From Gracilimonas sp031581265 (GTDB taxonomy: Bacteria > Bacteroidota > Rhodothermia > Balneolales > Balneolaceae), in the NCBI RefSeq assembly GCF_031581265.1, contig NZ_JAVLBQ010000013.1:1-64000 (forward strand): a stretch of DNA of 64,000 nucleotides, read 5' to 3'. The position numbers were made by a program, and so were the translations under genes. Of the stretch, positions 27,359 to 35,958 are shown piece after piece. Numbering within the stretch: position 1 is the first letter of the stretch; each line of letters starts with the position of its first letter. A model generated the notes under the pieces. That model was given only the letters and a program-made list of their open reading frames with translations. It did not search any database and was not told the DNA's origin.

Positions 27359-27544
27359 ATGAGAACCAATATACCCGAGAAAGAACACAGCAACATCGAG
27401 GAAATGATAGGCAGCGAAGAGAGCGTAGTAGGTATTGATGCCAAGAAAACACACATCGTGATTATCTATATGCTGCAGGAAATGAATAAAAGCATCGAAA
27501 AGTTGGATAAACGATTAGAAACACTGGAACAGAAGGTTCAATAA
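27359..27544 (+). CDS. Small hypothetical coiled-coil protein
   Basis: A 61-residue protein that I do not recognise. It is highly charged, with no signal peptide or membrane segment. The C-terminal 25 residues (MLQEMNKSIEKLDKRLETLEQ) show heptad spacing of Leu/Ile/Met typical of a coiled coil, and a short hydrophobic strand (HIVIIYML) precedes it. No strong Shine-Dalgarno lies before the ATG, so expression is not certain. It sits between the rhodanese and sqr genes, on the same strand and 118 bp upstream of the sqr start. Confidence 0.5.
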   Translation: MRTNIPEKEHSNIEEMIGSEESVVGIDAKKTHIVIIYMLQEMNKSIEKLDKRLETLEQKVQ

Positions 27545-27588
27545 ATCTTCATTAAAGTTACTTAGAATTCGTCATGATATAGATGAAT

Positions 27589-27602
27589 CTTGTTATAACA
27601 AG
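27589..27602. promoter_or_regulatory. Perfect 14-bp palindrome upstream of sqr
   Basis: CTTGTTATAACAAG is a perfect dyad 61 bp upstream of the sqr start. Thirteen of its 14 bases recur upstream of the YeeE/YedE-MBL operon (20270-20283). It is a good candidate operator for a dimeric regulator of sulfide genes. The TTGT-4-ACAA shape would also fit a CRP/FNR-type protein. Confidence 0.55.
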
Positions 27603-27662
27603 TAGAAAAAAGGATCGGAAATGAATTTAATTGAGGTAACTATTAATAAATGAGGTAGAGTG

Positions 27663-28919
27663 ATGGATACTATTTTTGATGTACTTATAATCGGAGGCGG
27701 GACGGGTGGAATTATGACCTCTTCACAAATTCTGGCAAAAGATTCTTCCCTGAAAGTTGGAATTATTGAACCTGGTGATACCCATTACTATCAACCCGCT
27801 TGGACCCTGGTTGGAGCCGGAACCTACGACATGGAAAAGACGGCCAAGCCCATGAAAGAGGTGATGCCAAAGAAGGCAACCTGGATTAAAGATAAAGCCA
27901 CGGGGTTTAAGCCGGAAGAAAACAAAATATTCACTGAAAAAAACGGTGATCTTGAATATAAATATCTGATTGTATCACCCGGATTGGTAATGGCTCCGGA
28001 AAAGATCGAAGGTTTGCCTGAAGCCATGGAAAAAGGCATCGTTTGCAGCAATTACACTGACCCCGAGCATGTGTGGGAGACCCTAAAGAACTTTAAAGGT
28101 GGGAATGCCATTTTTACACAGGCTAATACGCCCATCAAGTGTGGGGGAGCGCCACAAAAGATCTGCTACCTCTCGGCGGATTATTTCGAGAAGAATAACA
28201 TTGATGCCAATGTGATATTTGCAACACCCGGTTCAGTAATTTTTGGAGTTGAACCAATCAGAAAAACCCTCCGGAGAGTTTTGGATCGTTATGATATTTA
28301 CTTCCGGCCGTTTTATGCGCCATACAAAATTGATGTTGAAAACAAGATTGCACATTTCCAGTTTATTGAAACCGAAGACAACAACTGTAATGTGGAGGAA
28401 GGTAATCCCATTGGGGAAAAACTGACCGGTGCTACGGATATCGAAATGCCATTTGATTTCTTGCACCTGGCTCCTCCCCAAAAAGCACCTGATTTTGTTG
28501 AAAAATCAGACCTTGTAAATGGTGAAGGCTGGCTGGATGTAGATCATCATTCCCTTCAGCATAACAAATATCCCAATATTTTTGGAGTTGGAGATGTTTG
28601 CGGATTACCAACCGCCAAAACCGGGGCAGCAATCCGTAAACAAACGCCTGTTGTGGTTGATAATATTTTCAAACTTATGGCTGAAAAAGAAGCTGATAAC
28701 GCTTCTTATAATGGATATTCATCTTGTCCGCTGATAACAGGTTACGGAAAAATGGCGCTTGCTGAATTTGATTACGAAAAAAACTTCACTCCTGACCCCA
28801 AACTCAAGCGAATGCTGATCTTTGATAGCTCTAAAGAACATTACAGGCTATGGCTATTGAAGAAATACGCTCTTCCTTATTTGTATTGGAATAAAATGTT
28901 GAAAGGGAAGAAGGTATAA
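27663..28919 (+). CDS. sqr: Sulfide:quinone oxidoreductase, type II-like
   Basis: A 418-residue FAD-dependent enzyme that oxidises sulfide to sulfane sulfur and reduces membrane quinone. The N-terminus has the GGGTGG dinucleotide-binding fold; the ATG at 27663 follows GAGGTAGAG, a better start than the preceding GTG. Catalytic cysteines are present at TPIKCGGAPQK (Cys160) and in GVGDVCGLPTAKT (Cys313). The latter is one position later than the cysteine in GDCTNLPTSKT of animal SQOR. The PTAKTGAA segment is the quinone/flavin-side signature. A perfect palindrome lies in its promoter. The persulfide product is expected to be handled by the neighbouring rhodanese and MBL proteins, and electrons by the adjacent cbb3 oxidase. 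Confidence 0.92.
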   Translation: MDTIFDVLIIGGGTGGIMTSSQILAKDSSLKVGIIEPGDTHYYQPAWTLVGAGTYDMEKTAKPMKEVMPKKATWIKDKATGFKPEENKIFTEKNGDLEYKYLIVSPGLVMAPEKIEGLPEAMEKGIVCSNYTDPEHVWETLKNFKGGNAIFTQANTPIKCGGAPQKICYLSADYFEKNNIDANVIFATPGSVIFGVEPIRKTLRRVLDRYDIYFRPFYAPYKIDVENKIAHFQFIETEDNNCNVEEGNPIGEKLTGATDIEMPFDFLHLAPPQKAPDFVEKSDLVNGEGWLDVDHHSLQHNKYPNIFGVGDVCGLPTAKTGAAIRKQTPVVVDNIFKLMAEKEADNASYNGYSSCPLITGYGKMALAEFDYEKNFTPDPKLKRMLIFDSSKEHYRLWLLKKYALPYLYWNKMLKGKKV

Positions 28920-28937
28920 TTTTACCGAAAGTTTTAA

Positions 28938-28960
28938 ATGAAATGAACGTTTGATTTCAT
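28938..28960. promoter_or_regulatory. Imperfect dyad upstream of the cbb3 operon
   Basis: ATGAAAT and ATTTCAT form 7-bp inverted arms separated by 9 bp (28938-28960), about 45 bp upstream of ccoS. It may be an operator for oxygen- or redox-dependent control of the oxidase, but the match to any known regulator is weak. Confidence 0.3.
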
Positions 28961-29003
28961 ACTATGATTTAATAATAAACATTTTTATTAGAGAAGATTA
29001 CTT

Positions 29004-29207
29004 ATGGATTTAGGATCAGGAACAGTATCTGTATTTTCTATTTCAGTTCTTATGGTAATAACTGCGTTAATAATTCTGATCTTTACCATAAAAAAGGGCT
29101 ATATCAAAGACTTGAAAAAAGGTGCTATGATACCGTTTGAAGAAGACGAGCCTGTCGGAGAGCCTACTGATCAACTATTTAAGGAAAGTGATAATGAGTC
29201 TGACTAA
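29004..29207 (+). CDS. ccoS: CcoS/FixS-like cbb3 oxidase assembly protein
   Basis: A 67-residue protein with one N-terminal transmembrane helix (about 7-28) followed by IKKGYIKDLKKGAMIPFEEDE. That layout matches the short CcoS/FixS family, whose typical pattern is a helix, a K-G-x-x-D-L segment, and an acidic tail. CcoS is needed to insert cofactors into the cbb3 oxidase. It is the first gene of a tight cco cluster, ending 6 bp before ccoN. CcoQ is the alternative, but position and the GYIKDLKKG motif favour CcoS. Confidence 0.72.
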   Translation: MDLGSGTVSVFSISVLMVITALIILIFTIKKGYIKDLKKGAMIPFEEDEPVGEPTDQLFKESDNESD

Positions 29208-29213
29208 AGTTCT

Positions 29214-30617
29214 ATGAAACAAAAAAAATTCAAGAACGCTGCAGAGAGAAGAAATTTTACAGATCAAGACTCTAGTAATGTTTTACTTGCTTACTTCACA
29301 TCGGGTATGATCTGGCTTTTGGTGGGTTCGGTACTTGCTATTCTTGCTTCCTTTAAATTACATGCCCCAAATTTTTTAGGGGACATCTCGTGGCTTACAT
29401 TTGGCCGAGTGCGGCCTTTACACTTGAACACCATGGTATACGGGTGGGCATCCATGACAGGTGCCGGTGTTGCGCTATGGTTACTCACCCGAACACTCAG
29501 GGTGGTTATCCCTATGCAAAAATTTCTACTAGGTGGTATTGTATTATGGAATATTGGTTTGACCGTGGGATCTTTCCAAATACTTGGTGGCTTTTCGAGA
29601 GGTCTTGAATGGCTGGAATTCCCTTTTAGCTCAGCAATATTCATTCTATTAGGGTTATTACCACTTTTAATATCAGCGCTGACAATGCTTGCATACCGTG
29701 CTACTAAACACCTTTATATTTCAGTGTACTACATCATCGCAGGGTTTATTTGGATATTTGCTTTACTGTTGGTGGCTTATATACCTGATTTTGATACGAC
29801 CGTGCAAGCCGGTATGAATTGGTGGTATGCTCATAATGCATTGGGATTATGGTTTACCCCTATTTGTCTCGCAGCAGCCTATTACCTAATACCAAAAGTA
29901 ACAGGAAGGCCTATATATAGCTACTCTTTAAGTTTGCTTGGTTTTTGGACACTCGCACTCTTTTATAATTGGAATGGCTTTCATCATTTGATAGGTGGTC
30001 CGGTCCCAACTTGGGCCACAACAATTTCAATTGCAGCAAGTGCCATGATGATTATTCCGGTTGTTACCGTGGCTGTGAATCATCACTTGACGGTCGTGGG
30101 AGTTTTTAAGCGAGTGGTTAATTCTCCAACTCTCAGGTTTGTAGTATTTGGGGCTATGAGTTATACCTTTGTAAGTCTACAAGGAAGTCTTCAGGCATTA
30201 CGAAATGTAAATGAAGTAGTTCACTTTACTCATTATGTGATCGCACACGCACATATCGGAATGTACGCTTTTGTAACGATGGTTCTGTTTGGTTCTTTAT
30301 ATTACATCATGCCGCGAATCACTGGTAATGAATGGCATTCTAAAGGGATGATAAAATGGCATTTCTGGTTGAGTGCAGTTGGAATCATTCTATATATCGT
30401 AGCTTTACAAATTGGAGGAATTTGGCAGGGTATGCTTATGAACAATCCTGATATTCCTTTTTTGGATATTGTTGAAAAGATGAAGCCATTCCTGGAGTCA
30501 AGGTCTTTTGCTGCAATATTACTTACATCAGGTCATATTGTATTTGCTTACTCATTTTTTAAGGTGATTAAAACGGATACAATACAAGAGAATGAAATTG
30601 TAACTCTAAGTGATTGA
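29214..30617 (+). CDS. ccoN: cbb3-type cytochrome c oxidase subunit I
   Basis: Catalytic subunit of the high-affinity terminal oxidase; 467 residues with about 12 membrane helices. The haem and copper histidines are visible: PLHLNTMVYGW (low-spin haem), WWYAHNALGLW, FHHLIGGPVPTW (CuB pair) and THYVIAHAHIGM (HxH for the two haems). It reduces oxygen to water and pumps protons using electrons from CcoP/CcoO. It is encoded between ccoS and ccoO with 6-bp gaps. The neighbouring sqr suggests sulfide-derived electrons can end here via quinol and cytochrome c. Confidence 0.95.
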   Translation: MKQKKFKNAAERRNFTDQDSSNVLLAYFTSGMIWLLVGSVLAILASFKLHAPNFLGDISWLTFGRVRPLHLNTMVYGWASMTGAGVALWLLTRTLRVVIPMQKFLLGGIVLWNIGLTVGSFQILGGFSRGLEWLEFPFSSAIFILLGLLPLLISALTMLAYRATKHLYISVYYIIAGFIWIFALLLVAYIPDFDTTVQAGMNWWYAHNALGLWFTPICLAAAYYLIPKVTGRPIYSYSLSLLGFWTLALFYNWNGFHHLIGGPVPTWATTISIAASAMMIIPVVTVAVNHHLTVVGVFKRVVNSPTLRFVVFGAMSYTFVSLQGSLQALRNVNEVVHFTHYVIAHAHIGMYAFVTMVLFGSLYYIMPRITGNEWHSKGMIKWHFWLSAVGIILYIVALQIGGIWQGMLMNNPDIPFLDIVEKMKPFLESRSFAAILLTSGHIVFAYSFFKVIKTDTIQENEIVTLSD

Positions 30618-30623
30618 TATATT

Positions 30624-31193
30624 ATGGGTAATAATATTCTGTTGATCTTTGGTGCTGTAGCTTTATTCATATCTTCGATGCTGGGACTGGTTTATATACC
30701 ACAAATGTTGGCTGATAAAGAAGTCAATCAAGTAGAATATGTGGCACCAAACATTGAAAATGGTCACAAAATATATGTAAGAGAAGGTTGTGTTTATTGT
30801 CATACCCAACAAGTAAGGCCAAAAGGTTTTGGGGCAGATTTTGAAAGAGGATGGGGAGAAGCTTCTTTACCCGAAGATTATAAGGGGTTAACCCCTCATG
30901 TACTCGGAACTATGCGAACCGGGCCCGACTTAGCTAATATTGGTAAAAGGCAGCCAAGCAGAGATTGGCACTATACACATTTGTATGCACCTGAATCGGT
31001 ATCTCCCGGGTCTATCATGCCTCCTTTCCCATGGTTATTTGAAGTGGTTGATGAAGATGAGGCCACAAGTAGAAAACCCATCAATTTACCGGGAGAGTAC
31101 GCCAAAGAAGGGAAAAAAGTAATACCAACAGAAGAAGCTGAACATTTGGTTGACTACTTGCTTTCCTTAGATCAAGAGAGAGAAAAAGAGTAA
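30624..31193 (+). CDS. ccoO: cbb3-type oxidase monohaem cytochrome c subunit
   Basis: A 189-residue membrane-anchored c-type cytochrome. One N-terminal TM helix is followed by EGCVYCHTQQVRP (Cys56, Cys59, His60 haem attachment). The distal methionine is in PGSIMPPFPWLF, the usual CcoO pattern. It passes electrons from CcoP to CcoN. The length is slightly short for CcoO but all family landmarks are present. It lies 6 bp after ccoN and 4 bp before ccoP. Confidence 0.94.
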   Translation: MGNNILLIFGAVALFISSMLGLVYIPQMLADKEVNQVEYVAPNIENGHKIYVREGCVYCHTQQVRPKGFGADFERGWGEASLPEDYKGLTPHVLGTMRTGPDLANIGKRQPSRDWHYTHLYAPESVSPGSIMPPFPWLFEVVDEDEATSRKPINLPGEYAKEGKKVIPTEEAEHLVDYLLSLDQEREKE

Positions 31194-31197
31194 TGTT

Positions 31198-31863
31198 ATG
31201 GATAAAGAAGAAGCTAAAAATTCGAATACTTCTGACAATTCAGAAGAGGTAGATCGCGAAGACATCTATGAAATACATCAGGCGGCTTTAAGAGAAAGGG
31301 TATTGCCTGGTGAAGGAAATGAAAGAGGTCCCTGGTGGCTCTATGCAATTATTTTCATCACCTTTGCTTTTGGGTTTTTTTATATTGGCTATTACTTCGG
31401 AGATTTTAGCTATCAACCTCACCAGCTTTATATTTCGAATGCGGAAGCAGAAGTTCCGGCAGAGCCGGTTGAACTTACCCAAGTGGAACTTGGAGAAAGT
31501 ATATACGGAAGGGTTTGTTCAACTTGTCATCAAGCAAATGGAGAAGGGGTAGAAGGAGCTTTTCCTACCTTGGTGGGTACTGATTATGTGAATGGAAATG
31601 TAGGACGTTTTGCCGGTATTATAATTCATGGATTATATGGTGAAATTGAAGTGAATGGCGTGACTTATAATGGAAATATGCCGGCTTGGGGAGAACAGAT
31701 ATCTGACGAAGAAGTGGCGGCAGTAATGACCTACGTACGAAATTCATTTGGTAATGATGGCGGTGATGTACCGGTTGATAGTATCAAAAGCTACAATGAT
31801 ATTTATGGGAATAGGACCTCTCAGTGGGAAGTTGGAGAGCTTAACGATACATTTATAAACTAA
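31198..31863 (+). CDS. ccoP: cbb3-type oxidase CcoP-like subunit with a single haem c
   Basis: A 221-residue subunit with a cytoplasmic acidic N-terminus, one TM helix (about 46-68, WWLYAIIFITFAFGFFYIGYY) and one cytochrome c domain. Only one haem site is present, VCSTCHQ (Cys107, Cys110, His111), with the distal Met in YNGNMPAWGEQISDEEVAAV. Canonical CcoP is about 290-310 residues with two haem sites, so this is a monohaem version. It follows ccoO by 4 bp and ends 4 bp before ccoI. Shorter CcoP proteins are known in this phylum, so the reduction is probably natural. Confidence 0.9.
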   Translation: MDKEEAKNSNTSDNSEEVDREDIYEIHQAALRERVLPGEGNERGPWWLYAIIFITFAFGFFYIGYYFGDFSYQPHQLYISNAEAEVPAEPVELTQVELGESIYGRVCSTCHQANGEGVEGAFPTLVGTDYVNGNVGRFAGIIIHGLYGEIEVNGVTYNGNMPAWGEQISDEEVAAVMTYVRNSFGNDGGDVPVDSIKSYNDIYGNRTSQWEVGELNDTFIN

Positions 31864-31867
31864 TGCC

Positions 31868-33910
31868 TTGGCTGATTCGGCTTTAAAAATTACTCCTTGT
31901 GACCACTGTGGCTTACCCGCACAAACTAAAGATGTAAATTCGGATTTGAATTTTTGTTGTCATGGTTGTGCCATGGCTCATCGACTTCAGGTTGGGGATG
32001 ACGATCAGTTTCACTTACCCGAAGGCCTGCTCATACGTTGGGTGATTGCAGCGGTTTTGGGCATGTTACTTCTATTTCTGAGCCTGACTTTGCACATTGA
32101 TGAAAGTACACCTGACCTCTTTATTTGGCTGTCATTGGGCATTAACACTTTGATGCTGTTACTACTGGGAAAAGAAGTGTTTTGGGTGACATATGATGAA
32201 TGGAAGACCAAAAGTTTCAGCCTCGGTACATTGATTTTTATAGGAGTATTCTCTTCCTATGGACTTTCTGTTAGTAATATTTTAAAGGGGGCAGATAATA
32301 CAACTTACTTCGAAACATCCGGCATGATACTGGTCTTTTATATAGGCAGCCTGCTAATAGATATTTATTTAAAAAATAAGATTGGCACATATAGTAAAAA
32401 GTGGGAAGCATATGTCCCAAATGTTATAGCCAAAACTTCAGATGGAGCCTACAGCAGAATCAGTGCAGAAGCCTTAAAGGTTGGGGATATGATCAAGTCT
32501 GAGGTGGAAAAGGTGATTCCGGTAGACGGAATCGTAGAAAACCAGGGTGGGTTTGTTTCAGAGGCACACTTAACGGGTGAACCGACTCCTGTATTAAAGA
32601 AAACAAGAGACAAGGTAAAAGCAGGTTCCATTGCACTGGATGAGGATATTGAGATCAAATTGAGTAGCTCATATGCACGGTCATCCTTGTCGTCTTATTT
32701 TCGACAATTTGAATGGGAGAAAAAGCAACTTTCCTCTTACGAGGATATAGCAAATCGTGCGGCAAGTATATTACTTGCCACAGTTTTAGTATTAGCTATG
32801 TTATCACTGGGTTTCTTTTTATGGTCAGGAGATACCGGCACTGCCATCAACAACTTTTTAGCTGTACTTATTATAGGCTGCCCTTGTGCATTTGCAATCG
32901 CAACGCCTGCGGCCATATGGATCTCTCACAAAGCCCTACACGATGAAGGCGTGTTACTGAGAACCGGCTCAAAAGCGATTGAGAGATTATCGGAAGTAAC
33001 ACATATGATTTTCGATAAAACAGGAACGATAACAGCACCCGCTAATATCCACTCTGTTGAAGTAGTTGACAGTACACTTTTAGACGATCAGAAAATCAAA
33101 GAGCTCTTGGTAGGATTAGAATCCGTAGATGAACACCCTATTGCAAAAGCCGTCAGAAAATATGGGGTGAAGTATGAGATTAAACCCCAGCAAATCACCG
33201 AAATAAGGAAAAAAAAAGGATTGGGTATTGAAGGCAGTTGGTTAGATGAAAAAGGAAAAGAACATCGGGTTGCTTTGCTGAACAGAGCACATCCAATGGG
33301 GAAAGAGCTAGAGGAGAATGTATTTGCTTTGTTTTTAGATGGCCGTATAATGCTGAAAATCAGGATCCATCATCCTTTACAAACAGAGGCTAAAGATCTT
33401 TTAGAATATGTTGCAGGTCAAGGATATGAGGTGTCCGTTATTTCCGGAGATCCGGCTGCTCAAGATGAGATGAAAAATCAGAATTGGACTTATATTGGGA
33501 ACTTGAGTCCAGATGAAAAAGCAGATTATGTACAGCAGAAAAAAGAATCTGGCGATAATATATTATTTGTCGGAGATGGTTTAAACGACCTAATGGCAAT
33601 GACAAAAGCTGATTGCACGATAGCTATGTTTGAAGGATCAGATAAGAATAAAGTAGAAGCTGATATAGTTTTTTATAATCCAAACATCAAATATTTGCAG
33701 TTTACAGTTCAGAAAGCAAAATCTACGAAAAAGATTATACAGCAAAATTTTTTCTGGGCTTTAATCTACAACTCAATAGGATTACCTCTTGCTGCAACCG
33801 GCTTTCTTTCACCACTAATATCAATTGGAGCAATGATACTATCCTCTATCTTTGTAACTGCAAATTCATTAAGACTAAAAAACGCAAAAAAGAATACCTA
33901 TGATCAATGA
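31868..33910 (+). CDS. ccoI: CcoI/FixI-type copper-transporting P-type ATPase
   Basis: A 680-residue P1B-type ATPase that exports copper for cbb3 oxidase assembly. The N-terminal Cys cluster (CDHCGLP...FCCHGCAMAH) is typical of CcoI/FixI, but the HMA domain (GMTCxxC) normally following it is absent; the first TM helix starts by about residue 55. It has an actuator loop (HLTGEPTPV), metal-site CPC (Cys338-Pro-Cys340), phosphorylation motif DKTGTIT (Asp383), EHPIAKAV and GDGLNDLMAM. The only plausible start is TTG at 31868, as the frame has a stop 10 bp upstream. It overlaps the following gene by 11 bp. Confidence 0.92.
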   Translation: MADSALKITPCDHCGLPAQTKDVNSDLNFCCHGCAMAHRLQVGDDDQFHLPEGLLIRWVIAAVLGMLLLFLSLTLHIDESTPDLFIWLSLGINTLMLLLLGKEVFWVTYDEWKTKSFSLGTLIFIGVFSSYGLSVSNILKGADNTTYFETSGMILVFYIGSLLIDIYLKNKIGTYSKKWEAYVPNVIAKTSDGAYSRISAEALKVGDMIKSEVEKVIPVDGIVENQGGFVSEAHLTGEPTPVLKKTRDKVKAGSIALDEDIEIKLSSSYARSSLSSYFRQFEWEKKQLSSYEDIANRAASILLATVLVLAMLSLGFFLWSGDTGTAINNFLAVLIIGCPCAFAIATPAAIWISHKALHDEGVLLRTGSKAIERLSEVTHMIFDKTGTITAPANIHSVEVVDSTLLDDQKIKELLVGLESVDEHPIAKAVRKYGVKYEIKPQQITEIRKKKGLGIEGSWLDEKGKEHRVALLNRAHPMGKELEENVFALFLDGRIMLKIRIHHPLQTEAKDLLEYVAGQGYEVSVISGDPAAQDEMKNQNWTYIGNLSPDEKADYVQQKKESGDNILFVGDGLNDLMAMTKADCTIAMFEGSDKNKVEADIVFYNPNIKYLQFTVQKAKSTKKIIQQNFFWALIYNSIGLPLAATGFLSPLISIGAMILSSIFVTANSLRLKNAKKNTYDQ

Positions 33911-34562
33911 ATGGCTGATCGGTGGACTTTTATTCGGCTTTTTAGGTAGTGCACACTGTGTAGGAATGTGTGGGCCTATTGCCTTGGCACTTCCTGTACA
34001 TGACATGCAGGGTGTAAAAAAATATACCGGCATCCTTCTCTATAATTTGGGAAGAACTATTGTGTATGTGCTTTTGGGAACCGTGGTTGGTTTCTTCGGT
34101 AAACTGGCCGGATTGGTTGGTTTTCAACAATGGTTATCTGTTTTGACAGGTGTATTGATAATCGCAGCCGTGTTGATTCCAAAAATCAGGAATAAACTAA
34201 ACAGTTGGCAGGCCATTCCCTCTAATCAAATGGGGGCGATTGTTAAACCGTTCAAAAAGTTGATGAAGAAAAATTCTGTTTCAGCTTTGTTTGCCATCGG
34301 GTTACTCAATGGGCTTTTGCCGTGTGGATTTGTGTATATGGCTATAGCAGCAGCCCTAAATACCGGCAACACAGTTTCCAGCATGATATTTATGACCGGA
34401 TTTGGTTTTGGAACCATGCCCGCCATGATTGCAGTAGCAATGAGCCCCGGTTTCCTGAGCCTGGAAATGCGCAGAAAAATTCAAAGATTTCTGCCCTGGG
34501 CTACTGTTGTACTTGGCTTGATTTTGGTCTACCGCGGATTGTTTATGATGGGTGGGCATTAA
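33900..34562 (+). CDS. TauE/SafE (DsbD_2)-like membrane protein of the cbb3 cluster
   Basis: A 220-residue, six-TM protein of the sulfite exporter TauE/SafE-like (DsbD_2, UreH-like) group commonly found at the end of cco operons. The N-terminal motif SAHCVGMCGPIALALP has two cysteines four residues apart, and GLLPCGFVYMAIAAAL is a second conserved Cys site. The family is linked to metal (copper) handling or thiol-redox steps in oxidase assembly; the exact role is not settled. It overlaps ccoI by 11 bp. A diverged fragment of the same 3' end recurs at 36043-36115. Confidence 0.85.
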   Translation: MINEWLIGGLLFGFLGSAHCVGMCGPIALALPVHDMQGVKKYTGILLYNLGRTIVYVLLGTVVGFFGKLAGLVGFQQWLSVLTGVLIIAAVLIPKIRNKLNSWQAIPSNQMGAIVKPFKKLMKKNSVSALFAIGLLNGLLPCGFVYMAIAAALNTGNTVSSMIFMTGFGFGTMPAMIAVAMSPGFLSLEMRRKIQRFLPWATVVLGLILVYRGLFMMGGH

Positions 34563-34734
34563 GAAGCATTATGGCTTGAAATGACTCTTAATGTCTGATT
34601 TAGATTGAGTGACAATGTGTGAAAATGGAAGCTGGAGGTACTGTGTTAAAGATCAAGATAAATATTTGTATTTTTGGCTAAAGAACAGTCCCTGAATAAT
34701 CTTCCTCTAAAAGAAAACATAACAACTACTCAAA

Positions 34735-35919
34735 ATGTATATATTTGATAAAACATTTATTGCTATAACTGGGATGTTACTTGTAACGGTATTACAGGTG
34801 ACGGTTAAGGCCCAGGAAATAACGAATATACATTTTGAAGAAGTACTGGTTCTGGGGGATGATGAGCGTGCACCCCTGGAATACTAGTTTGCTGGTCCGG
34901 GGGTAATAGATACCGATGATTCTGGAAATATTTATATAGCAGGAACCAACAACACTATCCGGGTTTTTACGGCAGAGGGAGAGTACAAAACCACAATGGG
35001 TGGCAGAGGTCGAGGTCCAGGTGAGTTTCTCAAAATAACTACTTTTGCCGTTATTGGTGAAGGAGCTGTAGTGATCAATGACAGCCGTTTGTTAAGGATA
35101 ACCCTTTTTTATCATTTTGGAGACAGCACCGTTACCCATGCCCCTCCAAAGAGTTGGAATAGTAGTATAGGGAATAAACGGATACAGGAGAATATTGTAC
35201 CGATAAATGATCAAACCTATGCTATTACATCCAAAGTAAGGGATGTGTACTTTGATCGTCCGGCAAGCGAGTTAGACAACCGGGTGGTACATGTGATTAA
35301 TGACAAATTTTCGGCTTTTAAGCGATCCTATTTTGATGTATATGAGTACCTGTTTGACCCGCAGAAGAAGCTGGAACGAAAGCTTGCCACCGATTGGGAT
35401 TATCGATTAGCCAAACTGGATGGTAATAGGGTAGCCCTAACCCATAAAATATTTGATGGAAATGTCTATATGATAGATTTGTCGTCCGCTGATGGCAGTA
35501 TTAAAAAAGTGCCCGGTAACTTTACAGGTAAGGAGCGATACCTGGAGTTAGATCCAAATAAAAAGTATCGTGAAAATGAATACTATGGGGTAATAAGATC
35601 TGGAGGGGTGTTAGGAAAGTTCAGATATCAAAAAAAACTAACGTCAGATATTCTATTGTCCAATAATGAGTGGTTGCTCAATTTTGTTAGTGTAAATGAG
35701 GGAAATAAAGGACAGTATTACATTGAATTCTATACTTTAGAGGGGGAATATAAGGGCTATACTCAAATTGATGATGATTTTGTGACCCAGGAAGGAATGC
35801 GTACACGATTTTATCCCAAACATTTAGATAATGATAACAAACTGTATTATGTGGATTATTCCAGCGGAATACCTCTAGTTAAAGTCACGAAAATAGTACT
35901 GGGTGATACGCTGAAGTAA
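34735..35919 (+). pseudogene. Six-bladed beta-propeller protein, interrupted by a TAG stop
   Basis: Reading from the ATG at 34735 gives a signal peptide (MYIFDKTFIAITGMLLVTV, cleavage near VKAQ), then LVLGDDERAPLEY and an in-frame TAG at 34885 (codon 51). The same frame continues without further stops to 35919, with FAGPGVIDTDDSGNIYIA, the propeller signature GGRGRGPGEFLK, and blade-like repeats. Full length would be about 394 residues, normal for the phylum's six-bladed propeller lipoprotein-like family. The frame is otherwise intact, so the mutation is recent, an error, or read through. It lies between the cbb3 cluster and duplicated gene scraps, so the segment may have been inserted. Confidence 0.8.
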
Positions 35920-35958
35920 ATCAGAATGAGTTGTTCGTGATGGCGAGGGAGTGAGGTT

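Noticed and set aside
31864..31870. ATG at 31864 as the ccoI start
   Set aside because: It is in a different reading frame from the ATPase; the TTG at 31868 is the only start that preserves the Cys cluster.
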